DNA from: Halichondria panicea
Taxonomy: Eukaryota > Porifera > Demospongiae > Suberitida > Halichondriidae
Length of the DNA: 64,000 nucleotides
Reading direction: 5' to 3'
Assembly (NCBI RefSeq): GCF_963675165.1
Contig: NC_087387.1
Span: 1,911,501-1,975,500 of the forward strand
This document shows positions 48,791 to 59,132 of the stretch, piece after piece. The notes below the pieces were generated by a model, which worked only from the letters and a program-made list of their open reading frames with translations, did not search any database and was not told the origin of the DNA. Positions within the stretch are counted from its first letter, which is position 1, and every line of letters starts with the position of its first letter. Position numbers and translations under genes: made by a program.

Positions 48791-49753
48791 AATGGAAGTA
48801 TATTTGGCGTGAGGATAGAGCACCACCATTATTTCAACTTTCAAGGGTAAGTTGAAGTTTTCAAACTGGATCGAGCAACGAATCACTCCAGAATTTTTAT
48901 CAAGGAGAAAGCCGTTTACTTTTTGCGCTTTAGTCGCCTTCTTGTTAATCAATCTACGTATGATTTTGCTCACCAACAGAATGTAGAGGCCTGCATAAAC
49001 TTCACCCATAAATATTTTTCTGAGGCACATCCAAACCAGGCACACTTTTCACTTTTGAGATTTGTCGGTTGTAACGAATATTCAATTAGGGCTGTCGACT
49101 TTTCTTCACTGGAGACATCATCGGAGACATCCATTCCTGGAGTGACAAGAAGCTTGTCCTTGTTGATTATTATGTCTGGGGCCCCTCTAAACAAAAATGC
49201 AGCAGACATGAGTTTGCTAACTTTTAGCAAACCAAGGATTTTTGTATCCCACCGTGGCCCTTTTTCAGCTGTGTAGGAGGTTGTAACTTTAAAACACTTT
49301 GGTATAGCATAGCAGAGTCTTTCCGTCCAGTCATTTTGATCCCAATTGAACACATTTGCACGTGGTTCATTATTATGGTGTTTCTTTCAGATTAGTGCCT
49401 GCCAGCAGTGCTATTTCGTTCCTAAGAGATTGTTGTATACGATCAGGACATCCTTCAGCAGCGACTTCCATGTTGTAACTATCCAAGAGCCAACGATTGC
49501 ATTGGAAGTAAGGCTCCAAGAAAATGTGATCACGACCGGTGTAAATACTAGGCGGCAGTGTTCCATCTTTTGGTTCAATATGCATCAGCTTGGCTATATG
49601 GAAATAACTTGTACCTGAACATGTTGCATGCATTTTGTTAAATCCGTACACGTACATATTTGAAGTCAGAGGAGGAGAAAAAAATGACCCATCAATAGCA
49701 TTGAACAGTCCAAGCAGAGAATTTCTCAACTCTTTCCTAATCAGAGCACCCAT
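48780..49753 (-). pseudogene. Broken orphan ORF (three overlapping frames)
   Basis: Three consecutive minus-strand frames (49753-49373, 49353-48970, 49045-48780) read as one protein if two frameshifts are allowed, near 49375 and near 48975. Residues flow naturally across them: ...LLAGTNLKE / NEPRANVFNWDQNDW..., then ...VKFMQASTFC / LVSKIIRRLINKK... A segment RGAPDIIINKDKLLV followed by IEYSLQ recalls the G-x-PD...E-x-K layout of PD-(D/E)XK nucleases, but the match is weak. I do not recognise the family. It may be a transposon-derived or recently lost gene. Introns cannot be excluded as the cause of the frame changes. A MITE lies immediately upstream. Confidence 0.45.
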
Positions 49754-49775
49754 AGCTGGATTTAATGTCTGAAAA

Positions 49776-50200
49776 TGTGACAGGGCCTAGGAAAACAACC
49801 CTTATGGAGCAAACTAATTAATTGTATTTTATTGCTTAATTAAATAAAGCAGTGCTTAAGCTTCAAATTGATTACAATATCACTCACTTTGCACCTTCCT
49901 ACCCCAAAATATTTTCGGGTGAAAGGGGGACAGTATTGACCTACCGTTTTGAGAAACTAATGTTCCAAGTTCTATCTGCATAATTATAAGAACAGCATGA
50001 AAAAATTCAATGGCTGCCTTGTAACGGCTATACAAAAAATTTTCAGATAAAAAAATTTTTTTTTTAGTTAGAGGAGATATTGAAGTTACTTCTTATGAAA
50101 GAAAACCAAAATCCTAAAATAGCTCTAAATATTTTACTTTGTAGTGTACTGAACATTATTAGTTTGCTCCATAAGGGTTGTTTTCCTAGGCCCTGTCACA
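49776..50200. mobile_element. MITE with 43-bp terminal inverted repeats (425 bp)
   Basis: TGTGACAGGGCCTAGGAAAA and its continuation through ATGGAGCAAACTAAT is perfectly mirrored at 50158-50200 (ATTAGTTTGCTCCATAAGGG ...GTCACA). The interior is AT-rich and non-coding. The near-perfect ends suggest recent activity. No certain target duplication is visible. Confidence 0.88.
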
Positions 50201-51472
50201 AATGCTGAAATGTAATAGTTCCCTGTTTGTCTTCGTTTGAAAGTTGCAATGCGCAACGAAGAAAATAAATACCAAAGTAGTAAAAATGTACTTTAGTACA
50301 ATCTCTTTTGGCACTGGGTTCACCAGCAGCCATAGCCATGTTCTGTGAGGTCAAAATGTCATGATAGTATTAATCAACACATAAACATTATACAAGCAGG
50401 AGTAGAATCGGAATTGAATGGAGTAGAATGTCCACCTGGAGATTTCTCCCATAAGGCTAATTATTGGCTATTGCATACACTAGCCTAGAAAAGGTATAAA
50501 AGAGGCGCCTTATTTAGAACAAGTAGATCTACAGTAAGTTCTATAAAAGACTGGTAGCCATGTTGAGCAAAAAAAGGAGCACCGATTACAATAAAACAAT
50601 CCATTGGATAAGGTGCAAACTAAGCTTTTTCCCAGCCGATCATGTCAATCCGAGGTGCACGCTCTTCAAAATACCATGCAGCAGAAGAGCCATGCCAGCC
50701 CATTGATCTCCAGCTGGCGGAAGGGCACATCAGCTGAATCAGAACTATGTATTACATTACTCTTGTTCTCTGCATACCGCGTACCGGATACCGTATAGCG
50801 GGTATATTTCGAGGGTATAAACTTTCGCGGATTGACTGGTAAAAAGGTTTTCGCGAATTTAATTTTCGCGGAATAGCAATCTTTCTGCAGCATGCATGCA
50901 TGCTATATTAAATTCGTGGGTATAAATGTTCGTAGTAGATCTACATGCTTGATCAGCGAAAACCGTGAACATTTATACCATCGAAATATACAATATCGTA
51001 CATGATCGTTCTATCTTTGCCTGTACTTGTTTATTTGTCCCCCCTCCCAAGATCTACGGTAAGTGACCGACTGACTGACACGTTACATAATCACGACATC
51101 AACCTACTTTGTCTTTGTTGAAAAATAAGGTAAAAGCTGGCTCAGACAGAGCCGTCTGTCAAATCTCTTCTCACCAGACCGATTTTTCTCTAATGCAACA
51201 ATGTGCCTCACTGTCAAGGCTCTAGGCTCTCAGACTTTGTTCTAGCTCTCTCCTGGATCATATTTTTATCTGTCGAAGGAGGTTTCCAGTGGAAACTGTA
51301 AAGAGAGACCTCTAGGGGTCTATGGCCAGGTTCAACTCTGTAGATCTAACTCAGTATTAAATGCAGAAACAGCAAAACAATTTTTTTTACTAGATAGTGT
51401 ATCTATGGCTAGATTTGTATGTTGATTTGGATATGGACTTACATGCATGCACGTATCTTTCTTATCTTACAG
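50201..51472. other. Intergenic, upstream of HIBCH copy 3
   Basis: No gene is supported. It contains the 50789-51000 hairpin element. HIBCH exon 1 of copy 3 should lie within or before this stretch but was not found. Candidate ATGs near 51197-51210 run into stops without a phase-2 donor. Confidence 0.55.
50789..51000. mobile_element. Palindromic element with CCGTATAGCGGGTATATTTCGA end
   Basis: TATATTTCGAGGGTATAAA at the left is mirrored by TTTATACCATCGAAATATA at the right. Internal TTCGCGGATT / TCGCGGAATAGCAATCTTTC phrases link it to the CGTATAGYGCGAA family at 4404 and 10533. Confidence 0.65.
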
Positions 51473-54263
51473 TTTTGTAAGACATGTGACTAAAAGAAAT
51501 ACACTAAAACGTCACTTACACGCCCAATTTCCTTTGTCATCAACAACGAGTCGGGTAGGTACAGTATAGTAATGTATGTCAGTGCTATCCACCTCAAAAC
51601 TCAACCCTTCAAACACACAAGCAGGACGAGGTGGTGGTGAGCAGTGACGGAACTGGAGGGGTTAAGTACATCCTTTTGAACAGACCGAAAGCTCTAAATG
51701 CTTTCAATGTGCACATGGTCAAGAACATCACGAAAGAGATGAAAGTAAATGATCATCAGTCTTTTAAGAGTTGCACAAAACTGGTCGTATAAATGTACGT
51801 ATAATTATAATCATAATTTGTTCAGCTATCAGTGCTAGTCTTGTTGCCTGCATGATGAACCTTTGCGCACACACATAGCTGTCAATGTAATTATTGTTGC
51901 ATGCAGACACTTAGTGGTGTTACTAACTCCAGGAAATGGAGGCGGACTCATCCGTTCGTGTTGTGGTGATGGAAGGGGCGGGGGACAAGGCTTTTTGTGC
52001 TGGAGGAGACATTAGAGGTACTCTAAAGTGTGTAGAAACTGCGTTTAGGACGTTGTTCAAAACCATTAAAAAGAACAACGGTTCTTTTATGCAATGTCAT
52101 ACATTCACAAGGGGATTAAGTACATGTATTGGTTATTGCCCAGCACAAACGAGGGCATTATATTATCCAGTGCAATATATGGCATGTTGCATGAGGGCGC
52201 CTGCAATAACTAACTTGTTGCCCAATGACGTCAAACTTTTCTGATTAGTCGAGTTTTTCCCTGTATATTTTGAGTGGAATTTTAGTGAATTCATGAATTC
52301 CATAGTAAATTCTTAGGTGTTCTTCCCACAACTATTGCAAAGATAATTATTGAGCCTATAAAATGAGTTATTGGCAAAAGCAGATTTTTTTCACGAAATC
52401 TACTGCATTTGACAAAAGCAGTAAATGCATGCAGTATAGCTGCATTCTGTCTTTTCTATAATTATTGTTTGTGCTGATTTCTCATCAAACTGTATCTGTC
52501 TCGTTGCTATTTTGCACAGCTACGGGGGAGCTTTTCAGATACGGGTACACCCTTAACCACTTAATTGGTGAGTGCTCAATTTAATTGCACATGAGGGTAT
52601 CGATATTAATATGCAGGTACTTACAAGAAGCCATTCATTGCTATTAAGGATGGGATCACTTTAGGAGGGGTAAGTCATACATAAACAGTACTATAATCAT
52701 ACTGTTTCAGAGTGAATGGGATCCTATTTCTTAATGGGATGCAAATAGCGGAGTGCTAGCTATATTCATATGGCTTCACATTGCCTTCGGGAGGGTATTC
52801 CTTACACTATCACCAATCGCTCACACACCCCTCACCCCCTTCATACCACTCACAGGGTGTGAGTATGTCAGTACATGGTGATTTTGGAGTAGCCACAGAG
52901 CACACACTGTTGGCTATGCCAGAGACTTTCATCGGACTGTTCCCGGATGCCGGTGGATCGTACTTCCTGCCACGCCTCACAGGAAGCCTCGGAATGTACC
53001 TGGCATTAACTGGTATGCGATAGTGTAGGATATACATGTATATGTGGGTATAGGTGGAATGGGCAGTATACCTCTTTTTATTACCTCTAGGCCACAGATT
53101 AAAGGCTAGAGACGTATTGTTAGCGGGTTTGGCCACTCATTTCATTCCAACCGCACAGGTACCCGTTAACGTTATGTAGTATTTCCTTATCAACATGTAT
53201 CGGATTATTATTCAGATGCCAATGCTGAAAGATTGCTTGTCTAAGCTGTGTTCTGAAAAGGGAAAATTGTCATCGTCTGATCCCAAAGATCACACACTCA
53301 TTATTAAGCAAGAACTGGACACTCTTCATCAAAAAGTATATAAAGATGTTTCAGTTCAGTCACAACTTTTTAGTTTTTACTACAGCCCCCAAAGCACTTT
53401 TTTTTATTTCTGCCTGTATAGTTTTGCACTGAGCATGCTCAGTCTGAGCTCACCCTGGCCCCCCACATGGAGACCATCAACAGATGCTTTGACCAGCCGA
53501 GCATGGAGGGGATAGTGGAGGCACTAGAGAACGAGAAGACTGAATGGGCCAAGCAACAACTCAAGGTGAGTTCAAAGGTCGAGGTCGCTATCATGTATGT
53601 GCAGTATAGTATACTTACAGTAAAGATGTACTACTCCCACACACGCACACACACACACATATAACGTTGCTGTTGGCAGACACTGAGTAAAATGGTGAGT
53701 CGAATTACAGCAATCTCTTCAAAAAAATGATGCGTGTGAAGTCATCGTTAAACTGAGCTAATATTATTCTGAGCTAATATACATAATTATGTATATAAGA
53801 ATGCTTGCACCACTTCCACTATAGTAGTATTAGAGAGAGGCATTAGGGCATACGAGCCATGCTGCATCTAATGAAGATAATAGTAAACGCTACCTTCTTT
53901 TCGATAAAAATTATTACAACAAACTATAAAGTTTGCTGTATAAATTTTCCAGTCCCCTACATCGCTAAAGATCACTTACCGACAGCTGACTTTAGGCGCT
54001 CAACTGTCCTTTGCTGAGTGCTTTAAAATGGAGTATCGTATGAGCCAGGCATGTATGGTAAGTCATATGATAGTCACATGCTTAATAATTTATGGTTACT
54101 GTACGTTCAGGCAGGGAAGGACTTCTACGAGGGTGTGAGAGCGGTGCTAGTGGACAGGGACAATAGCCCTCAGTGGACTCCAGCCATTTTACAAGACGTG
54201 ACTGATGAGTTCGTAGATCAATATTTTGCTAGATTACCAGAGGACAAAGAATTGCAACTCTAA
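51473..54263 (+). CDS. HIBCH: 3-hydroxyisobutyryl-CoA hydrolase, copy 3 (12 exons found, 5' exon missing)
   Basis: Exons: 51473-51554, 51625-51744, 51933-52017, 52520-52567, 52617-52669, 52856-53012, 53091-53158, 53216-53335, 53422-53565, 53680-53694, 53953-54057, 54111-54263. Phases match copy 1 exactly. Same function as copy 1: [25 protein letters not shown] and [21 protein letters not shown] keep the catalytic Glu and Asp. Differences: exon 5 is 33 nt shorter in frame (11 residues lost), exon 9 is 9 nt longer, and the leader exon is diverged. Exon 2 opens in phase 2, so a coding exon 1 is expected, but I could not find one. The gene may therefore be expressed from an unseen start or be 5'-damaged. 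The 3' UTR is unlike copies 1 and 2. Confidence 0.82.
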
Positions 54264-54577
54264 ACAGTGCAAATGGAAGTTTATTAGCTTTTGGTTAATT
54301 GAGTGTGTATGTAATTCAACTCAAGATGTTCCCCTTCTATTGGGTGTATGGCTGTTTTTTTAATTAGTGCTTCAATCGATCTGTCAATTATCTTTTGGTT
54401 AGCTTCATATCCTTTTTGGTTTCAACACATAATATACTCCTTGTTTATACTATATAGGAATGGTACATGTGCATTTTCGCATAGGTTCATCCTGTGGATC
54501 TTGTAAATCACCCCCTAGACTAGCATGTAAGTTAGCGGTCTATATTTGAGACTACATACAAAACGATAGAATTGAAC
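54264..54577. other. Intergenic between HIBCH copy 3 and membrane gene A
   Basis: 314 bp, AT-rich, with no ORF or repeat recognised. It must contain the 3' UTR of HIBCH copy 3 and the promoter of the intronless gene that starts at 54578. Confidence 0.5.
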
Positions 54578-56431
54578 ATGCCCTCCTTGTGTGGTAGTGT
54601 AGTTCTACTGCTCTCTATGCTAGCAATAACAAGCTATGCTGAAGAAATATCATCGTTTTGTCCTCCTGGATTTGTACGTAATGAGACTGGCAGCTGCTTA
54701 TGTTGGAAACACCACCTGCATGGTATTTTACAGTGCAATGATAACACTGGTGTTGCTAAGATTGCAGATGGTTACTGTATGACATTTGACTATCAAATGA
54801 AATCGATTGTCATTGGAAAATGTCCGTTTCGTAATCACTCCTCTTTTGAACTTGATAGGGAAGCACTTTACACAACTCTACCAGACAGCGTATATGACCT
54901 GGAGTCTAAACTATGTGGGGGTTATCACAGGGAAGGTATTCTGTGTTCTAAATGTGAAGAGTTTTACGGCCCATCTGTAACTTTCTCCATGGACTGTGTG
55001 CCTTGTAGAAATGTGTTCGGACATTTTGGTCGATTTGTTTATGTATTGATTCAATTTGTTCAAGCTACTCTGGTGTATCTGTTAATTATTGTGTTCAATA
55101 TTCGTCTAACAAAGAGCCCAATGAATTGCTTCCTACTGTTTGCGCAAGTTGTAGTGAATATGGTCAAATATGACACAGCTTTGTATTCAAGGTTAGTCTA
55201 CGCTACAAGTAAAAGCAGCTTTTTTAACTACAGTATGAAATTAGTTCTCAGCTTTTACGGGTATTGGAATCTCGATTTCTTTCCTATTATTCTTCCAGAC
55301 TTTTGTATAGCTACCTCACTGAAAGGAATACACCTAATTTTTTTACAGTACATAGTAGCCCTCTTCCCATTGATTCTTACAGCGATAATCTACTTCCTAG
55401 TGAATCTATACACTCGTCATGTTAAAGTTGTTGTGTTATTGTGGAGAGTAATCAGGTACTGTCTGAGTCCCAAACTATGCTGTGGCTTTAGATGGATGTT
55501 AAATAGAATCAGCATGCAAGGCCTTGCCAATTCCTTTGCCTCCTTTCTTCTCATAGCGTATTCTAAAATCATCTTTGACTCTGTTAGTTTCTTTCTTCCT
55601 ACACACCTCTACACAGTCAATACAACGTATACCTCACCTGTTACAGTCATGTATTATGACCCCAGGGTCGAATTCTTTGGCCCTAAGCACTGGTCATATT
55701 CTATACTTGTGTTTATTATCCTACTCTTGTTCACAGTTCTCCCATTACTACTTCTTTTTCTGTACCCATTTTGTTCCTCTCGATGCACCAAGTTCTCCTC
55801 TCACTCCATTCGATTCTTTGTAGAGAGCTTTCAAGGCTGGTTCAAAGATGGCACGAAGAAAGGTACGAAGGACTTTAGATTAATCTCATGCTTAAATCCA
55901 CTAGTACGAATTGTTTTCGGTCTAATGATCATGTTGGTAACCATGTTTGTGGATCCTTCATCAGATTATTACTTCTCTCGATGGCTTTTGGTTGGACTAA
56001 TGTTTGTTGCAACTTCTATGTTCTTTGCTCTTGCTAGGCCATACAAATTTGAGTACATGAACTCTTTTGAGGCATTATTATATTCACTACTAGGCATTAT
56101 CTCATTTCTTGCGTCTTACACACTTGGTTTTTACGTTATCTTCCTACTGTGTCCAATACCAATGATAGTTCTTTTGGGATATGGAATGTGCTTGTTCCTG
56201 AAACGAGTGAGAACTTTGTTTAGAATCTGTCGTGATAAAAAACTGAATCACTATCCTAGCAGTGAAAGAAGGAGGTTGATGCGGAGTGGATATACCGAGT
56301 GTCCATTACCGCATCGATTGGAGAAGCCTGGTTTGTACAAAAGCACACCCACTCCACGGAACATGGATAATTACCCCCCGCCGTTGGAACGCAATATTGG
56401 TAGCTATGGTGCAATCGCTGACTCTAATTAG
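54578..56431 (+). CDS. Orphan cysteine-rich multi-pass membrane protein A (intronless, 617 aa)
   Basis: The start is ATG 54578, giving a signal peptide (MPSLCGSVVLLLSMLAITSYA). The extracellular part (~22-145) has about a dozen cysteines with the order CPPGF..C.C...C...YCMTFD...CPF...LCGGYHREGILCSKCEEFYGPSV...C..C. Then come roughly nine hydrophobic helices from ~155 to ~560, with hallmark phrases FYGYWNLDFFP, ARPYKFEYMNSFEALLYSLLG and a Ser/Pro tail ending in the cytosol. It is paralogous to the next gene. I know no named function. Resemblance to the CxxC-GYGPS-CxxC plus multi-helix layout of uncharacterised sponge surface proteins is from memory. A receptor or transporter role is possible but unproven. 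Confidence 0.85.
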   Translation: MPSLCGSVVLLLSMLAITSYAEEISSFCPPGFVRNETGSCLCWKHHLHGILQCNDNTGVAKIADGYCMTFDYQMKSIVIGKCPFRNHSSFELDREALYTTLPDSVYDLESKLCGGYHREGILCSKCEEFYGPSVTFSMDCVPCRNVFGHFGRFVYVLIQFVQATLVYLLIIVFNIRLTKSPMNCFLLFAQVVVNMVKYDTALYSRLVYATSKSSFFNYSMKLVLSFYGYWNLDFFPIILPDFCIATSLKGIHLIFLQYIVALFPLILTAIIYFLVNLYTRHVKVVVLLWRVIRYCLSPKLCCGFRWMLNRISMQGLANSFASFLLIAYSKIIFDSVSFFLPTHLYTVNTTYTSPVTVMYYDPRVEFFGPKHWSYSILVFIILLLFTVLPLLLLFLYPFCSSRCTKFSSHSIRFFVESFQGWFKDGTKKGTKDFRLISCLNPLVRIVFGLMIMLVTMFVDPSSDYYFSRWLLVGLMFVATSMFFALARPYKFEYMNSFEALLYSLLGIISFLASYTLGFYVIFLLCPIPMIVLLGYGMCLFLKRVRTLFRICRDKKLNHYPSSERRRLMRSGYTECPLPHRLEKPGLYKSTPTPRNMDNYPPPLERNIGSYGAIADSN

Positions 56432-56923
56432 ACCCCATACTTAGTTTTGTATGAATAGTGTAATTATCAATATAGCTTGCAGCATCTACAGCATGGTAAT
56501 TGTTTTACAGCACGACTTATTTTCACGAACAGCTTATGGTTATTATTTTGCTGTAAATGGTGTGTGTACTAGTGTGTGCATTAGATATATATACTGTATA
56601 TCTTTCAGATGAAAGCATACAATACAACTGCGATACTTTCATTGTTTTGCTTTCCTATATGCAGAGAATTCCCCTTGACATTTAATACTGTATACTACAG
56701 CCATATTTGGTGTGTGTGTGCATAAGCGAACAATTATCATAACCTTTCAACTGTATACATAAGAGAGTAACAGTGTGTCTAAAGCTATAGTCTAAGAAAG
56801 ATACATAGTTGTGTGCTTGTGTTCATGTGTTTGAATTATAGCGTAGGCATAATTATAATAAATACATTTGAAGTCACTTTATATTTTAGCTATAGCCTGT
56901 ACTAAGCTGACAAATTAAGTGGA
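56432..56923. other. Intergenic between membrane genes A and B
   Basis: 492 bp, AT-rich, with GT-rich patches. No reading frame or mobile element was recognised. It should hold the 3' UTR of gene A and the promoter of gene B. Confidence 0.5.
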
Positions 56924-58660
56924 ATGTCTAGCATAGTTCCTAGTATTTCTTTGTGTGTAGCTGTGCTAGCGTTGCTGCCTCAAGGGTATTCACAACCACA
57001 TGGAATTGACTCATGTCCACCTTGGTTTCAATACAATGGATCTTACTGTGTGTGTGGTGACACTAACAAAACTGGAGGTATTGTAACTTGTAATGAGACT
57101 CTTCAAATGTCATATCTACTACTGGACTATTGCATGACCTACGACAATGTCATCAATGAAACAATACTCTTTTACTGCCCTTACGACACAAGTAAGCATA
57201 AGAATCATACTCAAGTCAAACAGTCACGCCAAATGGTACTCAATACAACCGTTAGCAAACTTATCAGCTTCTTTTGTGGTCCTTTAAAAAGACAAGGGCC
57301 GTACTGTGAGCAATGCATGAAAAATCACGGTCCGTCTGTATTTACAGAAAACCTGAAGTGTATAAATTGCGATAAGACTTACAGTGGCTGGACGTTTTAT
57401 TTAACTCTTGAGTTTTTTCCTCTTACTGTGTTCTTTCTTGTGATCGTTCTCACTGGTATTAGTCCCTGTTCTGGAAGCATGAATTCATTTGTTATGCTCA
57501 GCCAGCTGTTTTCTTTACTGTTCTCCTACGGCAACCAAGATCAACTCGTTCCCCCTTACGGAGAAGCTGTTCACGTGATAGTGCAATTAATACGGACTTC
57601 CTACGGTTTTTGGAATCTAGATTTCTTTAGAGGTCTAGTAGGTAATTTTTGTGTGAGCAGTCATCTAACTAATCTACAAGCTATTTCCCTACACCTGATT
57701 CCACCGTTCTATCCAGTTATTTTACTGATTGTAGCCTCAGGATTAATCTATTTGTATCACCGAAACTTTCGTCCATTTGTGAGAGCGTGGAAACCGTTCA
57801 AAAAATGTCTCTCTCATTACCCACTTCCAAATGATCTCCGATGCTCTATTATACGATTGTTTGTTACCTTTTATCTATTTGGCTACACTAAGATATTGAG
57901 CACATGTACTTTACTTCTTGTTCGAGGCTCTTTGTTTAAACTGAATAGTAGCGAAAAAACTTCTGTCCTTTTGATGTCTCCTGATATTGAATATTTTAGC
58001 ACTAACCACACAGGTTATGCCGTCATTTCACTCATCTTACTAATACTAACAATTTTCATACCAGCTGTATACCTAACGATACACCCTCTGTTAGAGAAAA
58101 AGTGCAATGGCTTCACACGTATAACGTTTATTACGATCACAGTGGATGCATTCTCATCTTGTTTCAAGGATGGTCAAGATGGGCAAATGGACTGTCGACA
58201 TTTTGCTGGAGCCTATTTGTTGCTAAGAGTTATCGCGGTGATGCTGTTTTCTGTTATCTGGAGTCCATTAGCAACTTACCTCACAATCACAGGCGTATTT
58301 TTCCTAGCAACTGTTACTGTGGGTGTGTGTCGTCCTTACAAGCAAAAGTTACATAATGTTCTAGACATTGTGTTTTTTTCTCTTCTCACCATTGGAATTC
58401 TCTTTGCCTCGCTCGCAAATTTTTTGGTTTTGAGTGACAGTGTTCAAATTTTTTTTACTGTGATAGTCCTGTTTAGTTTTTTAATTCCCCTCCTATATGC
58501 GTTGCTATACATCAGCTATCATCTCATAAAGCTTGTTATTCTTCTGGTATCATGCAGCTGCAAGAAGAGACGACAGTACGAGGAAATTACACAGTATGAA
58601 GATTCGGCTTCAATAAGTAATGAGCATTCTGCCAACAACAGCGACGCACACAACAAATAG
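56924..58660 (+). CDS. Orphan cysteine-rich multi-pass membrane protein B (intronless, 578 aa)
   Basis: The start is ATG 56924, with a signal peptide (MSSIVPSISLCVAVLALLPQGYS). The cysteine order matches protein A: SCPPWF..YCVCGD..GGIVTC...YCMTYD...YCPYD...FFCGPLKRQGPYCEQCMKNHGPSV..CINC, with several N-x-S/T sites. The membrane part keeps SYGFWNLDFFRG, DAFSSCFKDG (FQGWFKDG in A) and CRPYKQKLHNVLDIVFFSLL. The short tail is acidic and Ser/Asn-rich after a KKRR stop-transfer. The shared WNLDFF and R-PYK motifs define the family. Same orientation as A, 492 bp apart, so a tandem duplication. Function unknown. Confidence 0.85.
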   Translation: MSSIVPSISLCVAVLALLPQGYSQPHGIDSCPPWFQYNGSYCVCGDTNKTGGIVTCNETLQMSYLLLDYCMTYDNVINETILFYCPYDTSKHKNHTQVKQSRQMVLNTTVSKLISFFCGPLKRQGPYCEQCMKNHGPSVFTENLKCINCDKTYSGWTFYLTLEFFPLTVFFLVIVLTGISPCSGSMNSFVMLSQLFSLLFSYGNQDQLVPPYGEAVHVIVQLIRTSYGFWNLDFFRGLVGNFCVSSHLTNLQAISLHLIPPFYPVILLIVASGLIYLYHRNFRPFVRAWKPFKKCLSHYPLPNDLRCSIIRLFVTFYLFGYTKILSTCTLLLVRGSLFKLNSSEKTSVLLMSPDIEYFSTNHTGYAVISLILLILTIFIPAVYLTIHPLLEKKCNGFTRITFITITVDAFSSCFKDGQDGQMDCRHFAGAYLLLRVIAVMLFSVIWSPLATYLTITGVFFLATVTVGVCRPYKQKLHNVLDIVFFSLLTIGILFASLANFLVLSDSVQIFFTVIVLFSFLIPLLYALLYISYHLIKLVILLVSCSCKKRRQYEEITQYEDSASISNEHSANNSDAHNK

Positions 58661-59132
58661 TCACTCATGTCATGTGTTTTGTGCATTTTATCTGCATCTG
58701 TGCTGATTATGAATGTGCTTTCATTTTTACTTTATCTGGTTGAGTTAACATGTAAAGTAAAGGGGAGGAGTTGAGCTTCAAGCAATTGCACACATCAAAA
58801 CAGGTCGTAAAAGAGTCTTTCCTATGTATATACACAAGGCAGTATACATGTGGCCAAAATTTCAGTCCCCCGCATGTCCCGGGATAGGGAGGGGGGGGTG
58901 AGGGGGTAGTGATTGATAGTGCATTATGCCTTGAAGTTATTATGAATGAAAGTGTGATAAAAAGGGGAGGATTATGCCTTCAAAAGTGTTATGGAAGTGT
59001 GATTGGCTAGATGATCTTAGATCTATAATGTTTATCAAAAGGGGAGGATCTGCAGTGGGGACCATTTCCAGATTTGCCAATTATCTTTTGGTGTCAAACT
59101 GAAATCCAAACCAGAGGTCTGAACCAACAGTC
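58661..59132. other. Intergenic between membrane gene B and the double DNase gene
   Basis: A ~60-bp unit (AAAGGGGAGGA.. ATTATGCCTT.. GTGTGAT) is partly repeated near 58920-59050. No gene is seen. It should contain the promoter of the DNase gene. Confidence 0.5.
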
